Assembly: GCA_902727935.1 (NCBI GenBank)
Contig: CACVAX010000039.1
Span: 1 to 64,000, forward strand
DNA: 64,000 nucleotides
Source: an uncultured Sulfurovum sp.
GTDB lineage: Bacteria; Campylobacterota; Campylobacteria; Campylobacterales; Sulfurovaceae
Direction: 5' to 3'
Within the stretch, counting starts at the first letter, position 1. Each line of letters begins with the position of its first letter. A program made the translations under genes and the position numbers. The notes under the pieces were generated by a model that was not told the DNA's origin, ran no database searches, and saw only the letters and a program-made list of their open reading frames with translations. Of the stretch, positions 40,806-51,515 are shown piece after piece.

Positions 40806-41147
40806 ATGGCAGATAAAAAAAGAAGAGCAATTGTAAAGATTAAACCCAAAAAATATGCAGTGGGTGACATTGTAAAAGTGAGCTTTATGGTACAACACCC
40901 CATGGAAACAGGTATGGCAAAAGACAAAGAGACGGGAAAAATTAAACCAGCACATTACATTAATGACATTACTTTTTCGTTTGATGGCGAACCGTTTACC
41001 AAGATGAAAGTTTGGGAATCCATTTCAGCTGACCCATTTTTCTCTGTGCAGTATAAAATTGAAAAAGCAGGTGAGATTACGGTTGACTATGTGGATAACC
41101 TTGGCGAAAAAGAGACTAAACGTAAAAAAGTGAAGCCAAAAGCATGA
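40806..41147 (+). CDS. soxZ: Thiosulfate carrier subunit SoxZ
   Basis: KPKKYAVGDIVKVSFMVQHPMETGMAKDKETGKIKPAHYI. Confidence 0.93.
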   Translation: MADKKRRAIVKIKPKKYAVGDIVKVSFMVQHPMETGMAKDKETGKIKPAHYINDITFSFDGEPFTKMKVWESISADPFFSVQYKIEKAGEITVDYVDNLGEKETKRKKVKPKA

Positions 41148-41914
41148 ATCGCCTTTTATTAAAAAGAGTATGGTTGGGATTTTTATGTGCAAGTACGCTT
41201 CTACTTGCAGGAGAACAGTTCTCCATGTCCCAAGCCGACAAAAAAATGTATGAAGAGTTAAAAGAGAATAACCCAGCAGACATGAATGTGGAAGAGGGAA
41301 TGGAGCTGTTTGAAGAGCTTGGAGAGGAGGGAGCATTGGCTAAGTTTTTAGATGTCAATCAAACGCAATTGCCCTCATATATTGCAGGTTTTCCACGCTA
41401 CATTGCAAAAATGGGCAATGTAGTAGGGCTTGACCAAGTGTTACAAGCGATGCAAGTAGAACAAGGAAAAGCAAAAGATGCCCTAAGTTCTGAATCCATG
41501 TTTAGTATGTTGGCCTATGTCAAATCATTCGCAAATGATGAAGCCATAAACATTGACATTAAAGCGAACAAAGAGATGGAAGCATCTTATGCTTTAGGTG
41601 AAAAGCTCTATAGCCAAGCCAGAGGTTACAGAGGATTGTCTTGTAACAGTTGTCATGCATTAGCAGGAAGCATTCTTAGAACCCAAACCTTACCAGAGTT
41701 AGGAGAACAAAATACAGGAGGAACCTGGCCAGCCTATCGTATGACACTCTCTTCTTTGGTGACCTTGCAGGAGCGTTCTCGTACGTGCATGAGAGACGCA
41801 GGACAAGCCCCTTTACCTCTTGGTTCAAAAGAGATGGTTGCGCTGGAAGTTTACATTAGCAATTTGGCAAAAAACAATAAACATGCCGTTGAAGTTCCAG
41901 GACTTAAACGCTAA
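41144..41914 (+). CDS. soxA: Sulfur oxidation c-type cytochrome SoxA (one CxxCH visible)
   Basis: RGLSCNSCHALAG and CMRDAGQAPLPLGS. Confidence 0.9.
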   Translation: MNRLLLKRVWLGFLCASTLLLAGEQFSMSQADKKMYEELKENNPADMNVEEGMELFEELGEEGALAKFLDVNQTQLPSYIAGFPRYIAKMGNVVGLDQVLQAMQVEQGKAKDALSSESMFSMLAYVKSFANDEAINIDIKANKEMEASYALGEKLYSQARGYRGLSCNSCHALAGSILRTQTLPELGEQNTGGTWPAYRMTLSSLVTLQERSRTCMRDAGQAPLPLGSKEMVALEVYISNLAKNNKHAVEVPGLKR

Positions 41915-41943
41915 AGCAGCAGCATAAAAAATAGGAAAAGAAT

Positions 41944-43713
41944 ATGGATATTAGTAGAAGAGACTTTTTACAATTTGCAGGAGCATTAGGGTTGCTAAGT
42001 GCCACAGGTACAAACCTTTTTGCAGGAGAAGAAGCCAAAGCGAAGATTGAGGCGTTATCTTTTTCGGATATTGTGGCGTTTGAAGCCAAAGGAGCAGCGA
42101 CCATTCTTCATATTTGTGATTTACATGCACACATTAAACCGTTGTATTGGAGAGAGCCTTCCACGCTTATCTCGGCAAAAAATCTTGTGGGAACACCAGG
42201 GTTTATTTGTGGTGAGGCATTTCAAGCGTATTATGGAACAAAAGAGGGTTCACTGGAGCAGTATTTTGACACCCATAATGATTTTGAACTGTTGGCACAA
42301 AAGTTTGGAAAAATGGGGGGCATCTCCCACATGAAAACTTTGGTTGAGCATATAAGAAAAGAGCGTGGAGCAAAAAATGTGCTTCTACTGGACTCTGGTG
42401 ACACATGGCAAGGAACAGCTGTCGCCTTAAAGACCAAAGGTGAAGCCATTGTGGATGCTCAAAACTATTTGGGTGTGGATGTGATGGTGGGGCATTGGGA
42501 GTTTACGTATGGTAAAGAGCGTGTGGCTGAACTCATTGAGCTGTTTAAGGGAGAGTTTATCTCTCAAAATGTGATTGACAATGAGCCTTTTTCTGATGAA
42601 TTTGAAGAGCTTATTTTTCCTCCTTATACCATTAAAGAGGTTGGTGGCACGAAGATTGGTATTATTGGTCAATCTTTTCCTTTTACCTCTACTGCAAACC
42701 CCAAAAAGTTTACTGAGGGTTGGAGTTTTGCCCTAAGACATGAAACCCTGCAAGAGTATGTGGACAAACTTAGAAAAGAAGATAAAGTAGATGCTGTTGT
42801 GGTGTTGAGTCATGATGGTTTTTCTGTTGACCAAGAGTTGGCTAAAAAAGTCACTGGGGTAGATTTTATTTTAAGTGGTCATACCCATGACCCAAGTCCT
42901 AAGCCCATTGTGGTCAATGATACGGTTATTTTAATTGCAGGGTCACACGGTAAATATGTGGGTAGATTGGACATTGTGGCTGAAAAAGGGAAAGTAAAAG
43001 AGTATGAATTCAAACTCATTCCTGTGGCATCAAAACTTATTCCTGCTGATAAGGCTGGTGATGAGCTAATTGCTAAATGGTATAAGCCTTATGATAACGA
43101 ACTAAATGAAGTGTTGGGGACAACTAAAAATATCTTATATAAAAGAGATACATTTTACTCAACTTTTGATGCCTTGATTGGTCAAGCCATTCAAGAACAT
43201 GCAAAGTCTGACATTGTCTTTACTCCTGGATACCGATGGGGAACAACGGTTCTAGCAGGTGATGAGATTACAAAAGAGAATGTGTATGAGATGACAGCCA
43301 TTACCTATCCAGAGGTTTATACTTTTGATTTAAAAGGTGAAAAAATTGCCAAACTAATGGAAGATATTGCTGATAATGTATTTAATGAAAATCCTCTTTT
43401 ACAACAAGGGGGTGACATGAGTCGTTTAACGGGAGCGAGTTATAGCATTACCATTGATGCAAAAGCAGGTAAAAGAATTTCTGACTTTATGATTTGGGGT
43501 AAACCCATTGATTTAACGAAAACCTACCGTGTCTCTTCATGGGGTGGAAATTTACAAAGTGCAGGAACAAACCAAGACAAAGAGACTCCTGCTGTTTATG
43601 AAGTGGTTTCAGACCATATTCGAAGACAAAAGGTCATTGATATTCCCTTACAATCCAATGTAAAAGTATTGGATTTTGATTGTGGTTGTCCTGCTAAAGG
43701 GGCTAAGTGTTGA
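41944..43713 (+). CDS. soxB: Thiosulfohydrolase SoxB
   Basis: ATILHICDLHAHIKPLYWREPS...LLDSGDTWQGTAVAL...LSHDGF...SGHTHD. Confidence 0.95.
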   Translation: MDISRRDFLQFAGALGLLSATGTNLFAGEEAKAKIEALSFSDIVAFEAKGAATILHICDLHAHIKPLYWREPSTLISAKNLVGTPGFICGEAFQAYYGTKEGSLEQYFDTHNDFELLAQKFGKMGGISHMKTLVEHIRKERGAKNVLLLDSGDTWQGTAVALKTKGEAIVDAQNYLGVDVMVGHWEFTYGKERVAELIELFKGEFISQNVIDNEPFSDEFEELIFPPYTIKEVGGTKIGIIGQSFPFTSTANPKKFTEGWSFALRHETLQEYVDKLRKEDKVDAVVVLSHDGFSVDQELAKKVTGVDFILSGHTHDPSPKPIVVNDTVILIAGSHGKYVGRLDIVAEKGKVKEYEFKLIPVASKLIPADKAGDELIAKWYKPYDNELNEVLGTTKNILYKRDTFYSTFDALIGQAIQEHAKSDIVFTPGYRWGTTVLAGDEITKENVYEMTAITYPEVYTFDLKGEKIAKLMEDIADNVFNENPLLQQGGDMSRLTGASYSITIDAKAGKRISDFMIWGKPIDLTKTYRVSSWGGNLQSAGTNQDKETPAVYEVVSDHIRRQKVIDIPLQSNVKVLDFDCGCPAKGAKC

Positions 43714-43744
43714 TGAAAATTATTTAATTTAGGAAAAAGAGATT

Positions 43745-44140
43745 ATGAAACTTATCGTAATTTTTATCTTTTTATTTGTTGGAATTTTATTGATAAAAGA
43801 GCAAACATTTAAGGCTTCAGATAAAATGACCTATGAACAAGCCTTAGTTCTTTCAAAAGAACATAATAAATCCATTATGTTAAAGTTAACGGCTGAGAAT
43901 TGTAAGTATTGTATTAAGATGGATAAAGAAGTTTTGGCTAATCCAGAAGTAGAGCAGTTTTTGTTTAAGCATTTTATATCGGTGACGATTAATGTTGACA
44001 GAGAAGTAGTTCCTTTAGGCATAGAGCATAATATTACCCCAACTTTTATTTTTGTGAATAAAGATGAGGAGATTTTATCGAAGTTACCTGGCTCTTGGAA
44101 TAAAAAAGACTTTATGGATCTGTTGAACAATCGAATTTAA
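43745..44140 (+). CDS. Thioredoxin-fold (SoxW-like) periplasmic protein
   Basis: KLTAENCKYCIKMDKEVLANPEVEQFL; downstream of soxB. Confidence 0.75.
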   Translation: MKLIVIFIFLFVGILLIKEQTFKASDKMTYEQALVLSKEHNKSIMLKLTAENCKYCIKMDKEVLANPEVEQFLFKHFISVTINVDREVVPLGIEHNITPTFIFVNKDEEILSKLPGSWNKKDFMDLLNNRI

Positions 44141-44157
44141 AGAAAGGAAATAAAAGG

Positions 44158-44607
44158 ATGAGAAGCGTATTTATTTTACTGTTACTAACAGTTACTTTTA
44201 TGACAGCAGAGACAAAAATGGCTGAACCAAAACCTTCTATGGTTAATCCTAGACAATTTGTTTTCCCCATTAGCAGTGCCAATGAAGAAGAGATTTCTCA
44301 TGTTTTATCATCGGTCAGTAATGTGGTAAAATTTTATGGTGTTGATAAATGTGAAGTCATTATTGTGGTCTATTCAAAGGGTATCAAAGCTGTATTAACT
44401 AACGCATACTTTTTTGATAAAGAGATTCAAAAACGACTTAAATCTTTGATGATGTATGATACTGTAGAGTTTATAGCTTGTAAAAACACCATGGATACTT
44501 ATGAGATTGAAGAGAAAGAGCTTCTAAAGGATGTCAAAATGGTTACAGCTGGGATTGTTGAGATTATTGAACGACAATTGGATGGTTATATTTATGTGCG
44601 GCCTTAA
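44158..44607 (+). CDS. Exported DsrE-like protein
   Basis: Signal peptide; VVKFYGVDKCEVIIVVYSKGIKAVLTN...VEFIACKNTMD. Confidence 0.65.
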   Translation: MRSVFILLLLTVTFMTAETKMAEPKPSMVNPRQFVFPISSANEEEISHVLSSVSNVVKFYGVDKCEVIIVVYSKGIKAVLTNAYFFDKEIQKRLKSLMMYDTVEFIACKNTMDTYEIEEKELLKDVKMVTAGIVEIIERQLDGYIYVRP

Positions 44608-44661
44608 TAGACTTAAATAGACCATTAACTTCTTTAAGAGAATAGCTTTGTAGTTCAAGTT

Positions 44662-45495
44662 TTATGATTTACTTTTAACGACTCTTCTTCCCCATAAAAA
44701 GCGTTTTTTATAAAAAGGTTTTTTCTTAAAATTGGTAATAATAACTTTCTTTCTTGCTGAACTGGCATGAATAAAGTTTCCTTTACTGAGATAAATCCCC
44801 ACATGATTAACCTTCCCTGTATATTTCTTTTCGGTATCAAAAAATACCATATCTCCACGTTTTAACTCTTTATATTTAACATACGTGCCTATCTTTGCTT
44901 GATTTCTCGAAACTCTGGGAATTTTAATACCTGTGGTACAAAGAAAGACATCTCTCGTAAAACCAGAACAGTCAAAAGTATTAGGACCCGTTGCACCCCA
45001 AACATATTTTTGTCCAAGTTTCCCTTTTGCATATTTGGCTACTTTTTTACTAATGGGAATTTTGGGAACGATTTTCTTTTTTTCTTTTTTAGCTACTTTG
45101 ACTTCTACTATTTTCTTCTCTATTTTTTTATGTTTGACTGCTTCTTTAGTTGTTTTATTGACTTTTTCTTGAATCACTGCTTTAGGTACAGATTCTATTT
45201 TAAGTGCTATATTGGGGTTACCCATTGGTTCGACTTGGTTATTAAAATTTTGAATCTCTTTATTGAGCTTGGCAATCATCTCTTTATCCCAAATGGTGTA
45301 TTCTGAAGATTGAGGCAGCTCTTTTGCACCGTCCATGATTTCAGAGATAGAATCTTCTATAAGATTCTCAAAGGTTGTTGGCGTAACTGTACTATACTTG
45401 GGAGTAATATTTTGTTCATAGACCAGTTTTACATATAAAAAAACTAGGAATTGAAACAATAAAATAATAAGAAGAATGTTTCTAATCTTGTCCAT
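44662..45495 (-). CDS. NlpC/P60 family peptidase, membrane anchored
   Basis: GQKYVWGATGPNTFDCSGFTRDVF...GDMVFFDTEK...NHVGIYLSKGNFIHASS. Confidence 0.9.
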   Translation of the reverse strand: MDKIRNILLIILLFQFLVFLYVKLVYEQNITPKYSTVTPTTFENLIEDSISEIMDGAKELPQSSEYTIWDKEMIAKLNKEIQNFNNQVEPMGNPNIALKIESVPKAVIQEKVNKTTKEAVKHKKIEKKIVEVKVAKKEKKKIVPKIPISKKVAKYAKGKLGQKYVWGATGPNTFDCSGFTRDVFLCTTGIKIPRVSRNQAKIGTYVKYKELKRGDMVFFDTEKKYTGKVNHVGIYLSKGNFIHASSARKKVIITNFKKKPFYKKRFLWGRRVVKSKS

Positions 45496-45634
45496 AAGTT
45501 TTCCTTAATTTTTATTAATTATAAACATAAATAAACCTTATTTAATAATACTACTATTTTCCTTTTAATTTATTTAAAACAAAACATTTACTAGATTTTG
45601 TTATAATTTCCAAAAATATTTGAAGGTCTAATAG

Positions 45635-47182
45635 ATGAGAGCATTATTGAGCGTGAGTGATAAAAGTGGCATTGTAGAGTTCGCAAAAGGTTTAGAAAAA
45701 ATGGGTTGGGATATCATTTCAACTGGAGGTACTTATAAAAAATTGTCTGAATCGGGTGTTAGGGTTATTGAAATTGATGAAGTAACCAAGTTTCCAGAGT
45801 GTTTTGAAGGGCGTGTTAAAACATTAAATCCTTATGTTCATGGTGGTATTCTACACAAGCGTGGAGACGATGCACATGTAGTACAAGCCAAAGAGCTTGG
45901 TGTAGAAGGAATTGATTTAGTATGTGTGAACCTTTATCCATTTAAAGAGACCATTGAACGTACAGAAGATTTTGATGAGATTATTGAAAATATTGATATT
46001 GGTGGACCAACAATGGTACGTTCAGCTGCTAAAAACTTTAATGATGTTCTTATTGTTACGGATGCTAATGATTATGCTTCGGTAGTTGAAGCTTTAGAAA
46101 ATAAATCAGACGATTTAGCGTTTAGACGTAACTTGATGATTAAAGCATTTGAACATACAGCAGCGTATGACTCAATGATTGCAAACTACATGAACGGTCG
46201 TTTTAACGATGGTTTTGGTGAGTATCAGTTTATTACAGGTAAAAAGTCATTCCAAACACGTTATGGAGAGAACCCACACCAAAAAGGTGCATTGTACGAG
46301 TTTGATACTCACTTCTCTGAAAACTTCCAACAAGTAAAAGGGGAAGCATCTTTTAACAATATTAACGATGTAAATGGTGCATTAAAAATTGCTTCTTCTT
46401 TTGGTGATGAAAATGCAGTATGTATTGTAAAACATGGTAACCCATGTGGTTTTGCCATTAAAGAAGATTTATTGGCATCTTATACTGAAGCACTTAAATG
46501 TGACCCAGTTTCTGCATTTGGTGGGGTTGTGGCTGTAAATGGTATTGTGACTAAAGCAATGGCTGAAAAAATGAATGAAATCTTCTTGGAAGTAGTTATG
46601 GCTGCTGACTTTGAGCCAGAAGCATTGGAAGTATTTGAGAAGAAAAAACGTCTTAAATTATTCTCTCAGGGTGGTACCAAATCAGGTAATAATAGGTTAG
46701 TTATGTCAAAAGACAGCCATGACTTCAAACATGTAGATGGTGGATTTGTGTACCAAAACTCAGACTGTATTTGTGACAACGAAGTACATAACGCACATAA
46801 AAAGTCTGAACTTACAGCCACAGAGCAAGAGATGAAAGATTTAGAAATTGCATGGAAAGTTGCTGGTCTTACGAAGTCTAACTGTGTTGTTTATGTTAAA
46901 GACTCAGCAATGGTAGCCGTAGGTATGGGGATGACAAGCCGTGTGGATGCTGCTCAATGTGCCTTGAAAAAAGCAAAAGAGATGGACTTAGATGTATCTG
47001 GTGCAGCAATGGCTTCAGAAGCATTCTTCCCATTCCGTGACAGTATTGATGCAGCTGCTGAAGCTGGAATTAAAGCCATTATTGAGCCTGGTGGAAGTAT
47101 TAGAGATGAAGAAGTAATCGAAGCTGCTAACGAGCATGGAATTTCCCTTTATTTCACAACCGTAAGACACTTTTTACATTAG
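45635..47182 (+). CDS. purH: Bifunctional AICAR transformylase/IMP cyclohydrolase
   Basis: [20 protein letters not shown]...ISTGGTYK...KHGNPCGFA. Confidence 0.97.
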   Translation: MRALLSVSDKSGIVEFAKGLEKMGWDIISTGGTYKKLSESGVRVIEIDEVTKFPECFEGRVKTLNPYVHGGILHKRGDDAHVVQAKELGVEGIDLVCVNLYPFKETIERTEDFDEIIENIDIGGPTMVRSAAKNFNDVLIVTDANDYASVVEALENKSDDLAFRRNLMIKAFEHTAAYDSMIANYMNGRFNDGFGEYQFITGKKSFQTRYGENPHQKGALYEFDTHFSENFQQVKGEASFNNINDVNGALKIASSFGDENAVCIVKHGNPCGFAIKEDLLASYTEALKCDPVSAFGGVVAVNGIVTKAMAEKMNEIFLEVVMAADFEPEALEVFEKKKRLKLFSQGGTKSGNNRLVMSKDSHDFKHVDGGFVYQNSDCICDNEVHNAHKKSELTATEQEMKDLEIAWKVAGLTKSNCVVYVKDSAMVAVGMGMTSRVDAAQCALKKAKEMDLDVSGAAMASEAFFPFRDSIDAAAEAGIKAIIEPGGSIRDEEVIEAANEHGISLYFTTVRHFLH

Positions 47183-47254
47183 TAGTCTAAAATACGAATT
47201 ATGCACAATTATTTGTTATTCTAAATACTTAGAATTTAACAAGGATATTTATTA

Positions 47255-47734
47255 ATGAAAAAGACAATACTTAGTATATTGTTGCTGTGTTCTACATTGT
47301 TGGCAGAGGTCAAAAATGTGGAAGTTACACCTGAGTTTGTAAAAGAAAAAAAATTTAAAATAATTGATATTAGAACCGAAGATGAGTGGAGAGAGATGGG
47401 TGTTATTTCAGAGGCATATCTGATTACATTTTTTACTAAAAACAATGAATATAACATTGAATTTTTCTTAAAAGAACTGAATACAGTCATTGAAGAAGAT
47501 GAAGAGTTTGCTATTATCTCAAACAGTTCGAGTAGAACCAAGTTGGTTTCTAATTTTTTAGGACATAAACATAATTATAAGGTTATTAATTTACTTGGTG
47601 GTATGTCAAAGCTTCTAAAAGAAGGTTATGAAGTAGAGGTTTATAAACCTCATAAAAAAAAAGAAGACAACTTTATACATTTAAAAAGTGAGAAATTAGA
47701 ACTAAAGTTTAATGATAATAATATTACAGAATAA
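47255..47734 (+). CDS. Exported rhodanese-like protein, active-site Cys apparently absent
   Basis: IIDIRTEDEWREMGVISEAYLI...FAIISNSSSRTKLVSNFL. Confidence 0.75.
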   Translation: MKKTILSILLLCSTLLAEVKNVEVTPEFVKEKKFKIIDIRTEDEWREMGVISEAYLITFFTKNNEYNIEFFLKELNTVIEEDEEFAIISNSSSRTKLVSNFLGHKHNYKVINLLGGMSKLLKEGYEVEVYKPHKKKEDNFIHLKSEKLELKFNDNNITE

Positions 47735-48518
47735 ATGCTTTTTTCATTTGTTCTTTTATCTCATCAAATGTAAATTGATGATCACAAAAGTACTCAAAGG
47801 CGATAATACCTTGGTAAAGTAACATGTCAGACCCATCTTTAGTTGGTTTGTTCTGTTCTTTAGTAAATTTCAAAAAAGGTGTTTCCTTCCCATAGATAAC
47901 ATCAACACAGGCTTTAGCTTTAGAAACAACTTCTTCTAGTATTTCGATAGGACAAGGTAAAGAGTCATCTTCTAAACCAGCAGAAGTCATGTTGACCACC
48001 AAGTCAAAAGCTTCATCCAGTTTAAAAGTTTCAAAAGTAAAAGTTTTAAACCCTTTTTTATTGTAACGCTCTAAACGTCCAGCACTACGGTTTAATATAC
48101 TCACTTCATACCCAGCATCACGAAGTATGACAGAAGTAGATTGTGCTGTTCCTCCAGCTCCTAAAAAAAGAACTCTTTTGATGTTTTCAAATTCTGAAAT
48201 GGCTTTTAAAAATCCTGGTGCATCGGTGTTGTAGCCATAAAGTTTTCCCTCTTTTTTTACAATGGTATTAACAGCCCCAACTTTTTGTGCAAAAATATCC
48301 AACTCATCACAAGCTTTAAAAGCATATTCTTTATGAGGAACGGTGATGTTTGCCCCCTTGATGTTTAAATCAAGAAATTTGTTTCGTAATTCTGAACCAT
48401 TCTCTAGTTTATAACGTGTATAGACTCCGTTATAGCCTAAACCTTGAAAAGAGAGGTTATGCATAAGAGGTGATTTTGAGTGCGATACAGGGTTTCCAAA
48501 GATGCTGAAGAGTTGCAA
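47724..48518 (-). CDS. aroE: Shikimate dehydrogenase
   Basis: FGNPVSHSKSPLMHNLSFQ...NITVPHKE...GAGGTAQS. Confidence 0.95.
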   Translation of the reverse strand: MQLFSIFGNPVSHSKSPLMHNLSFQGLGYNGVYTRYKLENGSELRNKFLDLNIKGANITVPHKEYAFKACDELDIFAQKVGAVNTIVKKEGKLYGYNTDAPGFLKAISEFENIKRVLFLGAGGTAQSTSVILRDAGYEVSILNRSAGRLERYNKKGFKTFTFETFKLDEAFDLVVNMTSAGLEDDSLPCPIEILEEVVSKAKACVDVIYGKETPFLKFTKEQNKPTKDGSDMLLYQGIIAFEYFCDHQFTFDEIKEQMKKAFIL

Positions 48519-48672
48519 GGTAGTTCCTAATATTTTTTTGGATTATAGCCAAATTAAAGTTATGAAAAAAAGTATGAAATTACAATCTCACTTTTAGTAT
48601 AAGGTGCAAGTAAGTTGCATTTAATAACTTTTTATCTAAAATTCGCCATATTTTAACAAAGGGGAACAACAC

Positions 48673-50778
48673 ATGAGAAATCTTACCGTACCATTAACGC
48701 GATTTTATGTGACAACATTTTTTAGCAGTGTCCTTATGACCAATGGTGCTTTAGCAGAGACAAACACAACATCAAGCCTTACACTTGATGACATCGAAGT
48801 AGTCGGAGCATATCAAGCCTATCAAGGAGAATTTACACCACTTGAAACACCTCAGGCAGAACAGAGAATAGATGCTAAAACCATCAAAAACTCAGGAGCA
48901 GTTACGTTAGATCAAGCATTGGACTTGGCATCATCGGTTGGTCGTCAGAACAACTTTGGTGGACTCTGGAACAGTTTTTCAGTAAGAGGTTTTGTTGGCG
49001 ATGAAAACCTTCCAAGTAACTATTTGGTAAATGGTTTTAATGCTGGTCGTGGATTTGGAGGTCCTAGAGATCTTTCAGGTGTTGAGTCTGTTGAAGTACT
49101 AAAAGGCCCTCGTGCAGCCTTGTATGGACGTGGTGAACCGGGAGGAACCATTAACCTTGTAACGAAACGCCCAACTTTTGATGAGCAAGCTGAAATCACA
49201 GTGAAAGCTGGTAGTTTTAATACTTACCGTACTGATTTGGATTGGACTGCTCCTCTATCGGATAATTTTGCTGTTCGTATGGTAGGTTTCTATGAAGATG
49301 CAGAGAGTTATCGTGATACTGTAGAAAGTACTAAATATGGCTTCAATCCTTCAGCAACTTATCTCATTGGGGATAGCAGTGCACTGATGTATGAACTTGA
49401 GTACAGTCATCAAGAAATTCCATTTGACCGAGGGGTTATTGCGATTGATGGAAAATTAGGTGCTATTCCAGAGAGTCGTTTTTTAGGTGAGCCAGGTTAT
49501 GACCCTATTGAGACGGATGTTTTGGGTCATCAACTTGAATTCCAACATGACTTCAACGATGAGTGGAGTGGGTTGGTTGGATTTAACCATCGAAAGACCT
49601 CACTCAATGGTTATGCATCAGAAAATGGTTTTGCTGCACCTGCTGCCAATGGTGACTTTGGTCGCTTTTCGCGTTACCGTGACTACGATGCAACCTATCA
49701 AGTCTTACGTGCAGAGTTAAGTGGCGAGTTTGAAACAGCTGGACTAGAACATCGTCTTACGGTGGGTATAGACAGTGATAAGTTTGAAAATGACCAATAT
49801 GCTACACGTGATAGAACAACGGATCAAACCATTAACATTTACAATCCAGTATATGGAAATTCTCCAATATCGGGTCTTGATTTAGCAACACAAATTGACA
49901 GAGTTGAAACGCAAAAGTCTACAGGTATATATCTTCAAGACCAAATTAGTTTAACGGATAAACTAGATGTTAGATTAGGTGCACGTTTTGATGACTATAA
50001 ACAAGAGCTTACAAATCGTAAGAGCGACTCTAGCTCTAAATACTCAAAATCACAAGTTAGTCCACAATTTGGAGCTGTCTATAAAGCGACAGATGCCGTG
50101 TCCTTATATGCTAGCTACGGTGAAAACTTTCGTCCACTGTCAGGTGCTACGAATGACAATAATTTAAAGCCAAACCAGTCCGAGTCAACAGAGGTTGGGG
50201 TGAACTTTAGTTTAAACGACAATACTATACAAGGAAACTTTGCGTTGTTTAACATAAAGCAGTCTAATATTGCGACCTTTGATGCAGACTTTAATCCTAC
50301 AGCAGTAGGTGAGGCTGAAAGTAAGGGTGTTGAACTTGACCTCTACGGTAATATTACAAATTCACTAAGATTTTTGTTCTCTTATACGTACATAGATGCT
50401 GAGACGAAAAATGACTATTATGATGCAGTTTCCTATGCTGACATCCCAGCTGGTTCAGATATGTTAAATGTTGCTGATCATCAATTAAGTCTACAACTTA
50501 CAAAAGAAACTAAACTTGCTGGTAAAAACCTTGACTTAACAACAGGTTTACTTTACGTGGGTGAAAGAAGTGGAGAATTTGGTCATCCAGATTTCACGCT
50601 ACCAAGCTACACAACGGCTAGGGTTGCAGCCACTTATCAAGTTTCAAAATCTATTGAAGTAAGTGCTGAAATAAACAACTTGTTTGATGAAGAGTATTAC
50701 ACCAACTCTTATGCTCAGGCGTGGGTTCAACCGGGTACACCACGTAATGCTTATGTGTCAGCAACCTACAAGTTCTAA
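48673..50778 (+). CDS. TonB-dependent siderophore receptor
   Basis: Plug domain SVEVLKGPRAALYGRGEPGGTINLVTKRP; C-terminal YKF after beta-barrel. Confidence 0.95.
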   Translation: MRNLTVPLTRFYVTTFFSSVLMTNGALAETNTTSSLTLDDIEVVGAYQAYQGEFTPLETPQAEQRIDAKTIKNSGAVTLDQALDLASSVGRQNNFGGLWNSFSVRGFVGDENLPSNYLVNGFNAGRGFGGPRDLSGVESVEVLKGPRAALYGRGEPGGTINLVTKRPTFDEQAEITVKAGSFNTYRTDLDWTAPLSDNFAVRMVGFYEDAESYRDTVESTKYGFNPSATYLIGDSSALMYELEYSHQEIPFDRGVIAIDGKLGAIPESRFLGEPGYDPIETDVLGHQLEFQHDFNDEWSGLVGFNHRKTSLNGYASENGFAAPAANGDFGRFSRYRDYDATYQVLRAELSGEFETAGLEHRLTVGIDSDKFENDQYATRDRTTDQTINIYNPVYGNSPISGLDLATQIDRVETQKSTGIYLQDQISLTDKLDVRLGARFDDYKQELTNRKSDSSSKYSKSQVSPQFGAVYKATDAVSLYASYGENFRPLSGATNDNNLKPNQSESTEVGVNFSLNDNTIQGNFALFNIKQSNIATFDADFNPTAVGEAESKGVELDLYGNITNSLRFLFSYTYIDAETKNDYYDAVSYADIPAGSDMLNVADHQLSLQLTKETKLAGKNLDLTTGLLYVGERSGEFGHPDFTLPSYTTARVAATYQVSKSIEVSAEINNLFDEEYYTNSYAQAWVQPGTPRNAYVSATYKF

Positions 50779-50782
50779 TAGC

Positions 50783-51502
50783 ATGAAATTACAAGCAGAC
50801 GCATTACATATTACCCGTTCGGGTAAAAAAGTTCTAGATGGGGTCTCGTTCAGTTTAAAAGCTGGCGAGATATACGCGCTACTTGGTGGTAATGGGGCTG
50901 GAAAATCTACTACCTTACTTAGTTTCCTAGGTTTTATATCCCCTGATGCTGGTAGTGTTCGTGTTAATGAAAAGGATGTCTATTCAGACATCGAAGCTGC
51001 TCGTAAAGCCATTGCTTATTTACCTGAGTCTGCTTCATTGTATGAACATCTGAATGCCTACGAAAACATTGACTACTTTTTACAACTTGCTGGTCTTTCT
51101 CTTAGCAAATCCAGTATTGACGAGGCGCTTGACAGAGTCTCATTAAAGTCAGAAGCTAGAGAGCAAAAATTAGCTGACTACTCGAAGGGAATGTGTCAGA
51201 AAGTCACCATTGCATTAGCAATGTTACGTGATACCGACATCTTACTTTTAGATGAACCGACATCTGGTTTAGACCCTAGTGCCATAGATGAATTCCATCA
51301 ACTTGTTCGGAGTCTTGCCGATGCAGGTAAAGCTATTTTGATGGTAACCCATGATGTGTACGGTGCGTGTAATGTGGCTGATAAAATTGGACTTCTTTAT
51401 AATGGTAAATTAATGCAAGAGTTTAATGCCCAAACTGAAAAAATTAATACAGAAACGGTACATAAAGCATTTTCTACAACAGTAGCTACTCAAAATAGTT
51501 GA
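50783..51502 (+). CDS. ABC transporter ATP-binding protein
   Basis: ATG at 50783; Walker A LGGNGAGKSTT, signature DYSKGMCQKV, Walker B ILLLDEPTSGLDP. Confidence 0.95.
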   Translation: MKLQADALHITRSGKKVLDGVSFSLKAGEIYALLGGNGAGKSTTLLSFLGFISPDAGSVRVNEKDVYSDIEAARKAIAYLPESASLYEHLNAYENIDYFLQLAGLSLSKSSIDEALDRVSLKSEAREQKLADYSKGMCQKVTIALAMLRDTDILLLDEPTSGLDPSAIDEFHQLVRSLADAGKAILMVTHDVYGACNVADKIGLLYNGKLMQEFNAQTEKINTETVHKAFSTTVATQNS

Positions 51503-51515
51503 TGAGGTATAAGAT

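Noticed and set aside
44899-45306. Plus-strand ORFs 44899..45306 and 44933..45172
   Set aside because: Antisense of the NlpC/P60 gene; Phe-rich translation arises from Lys-rich coding on the other strand.
50684-50782. Extended N-terminus of the ABC ATPase overlapping the TonB receptor
   Set aside because: The extension reads out of frame through the receptor 3' end; ATG at 50783 fits the ATPase family start.
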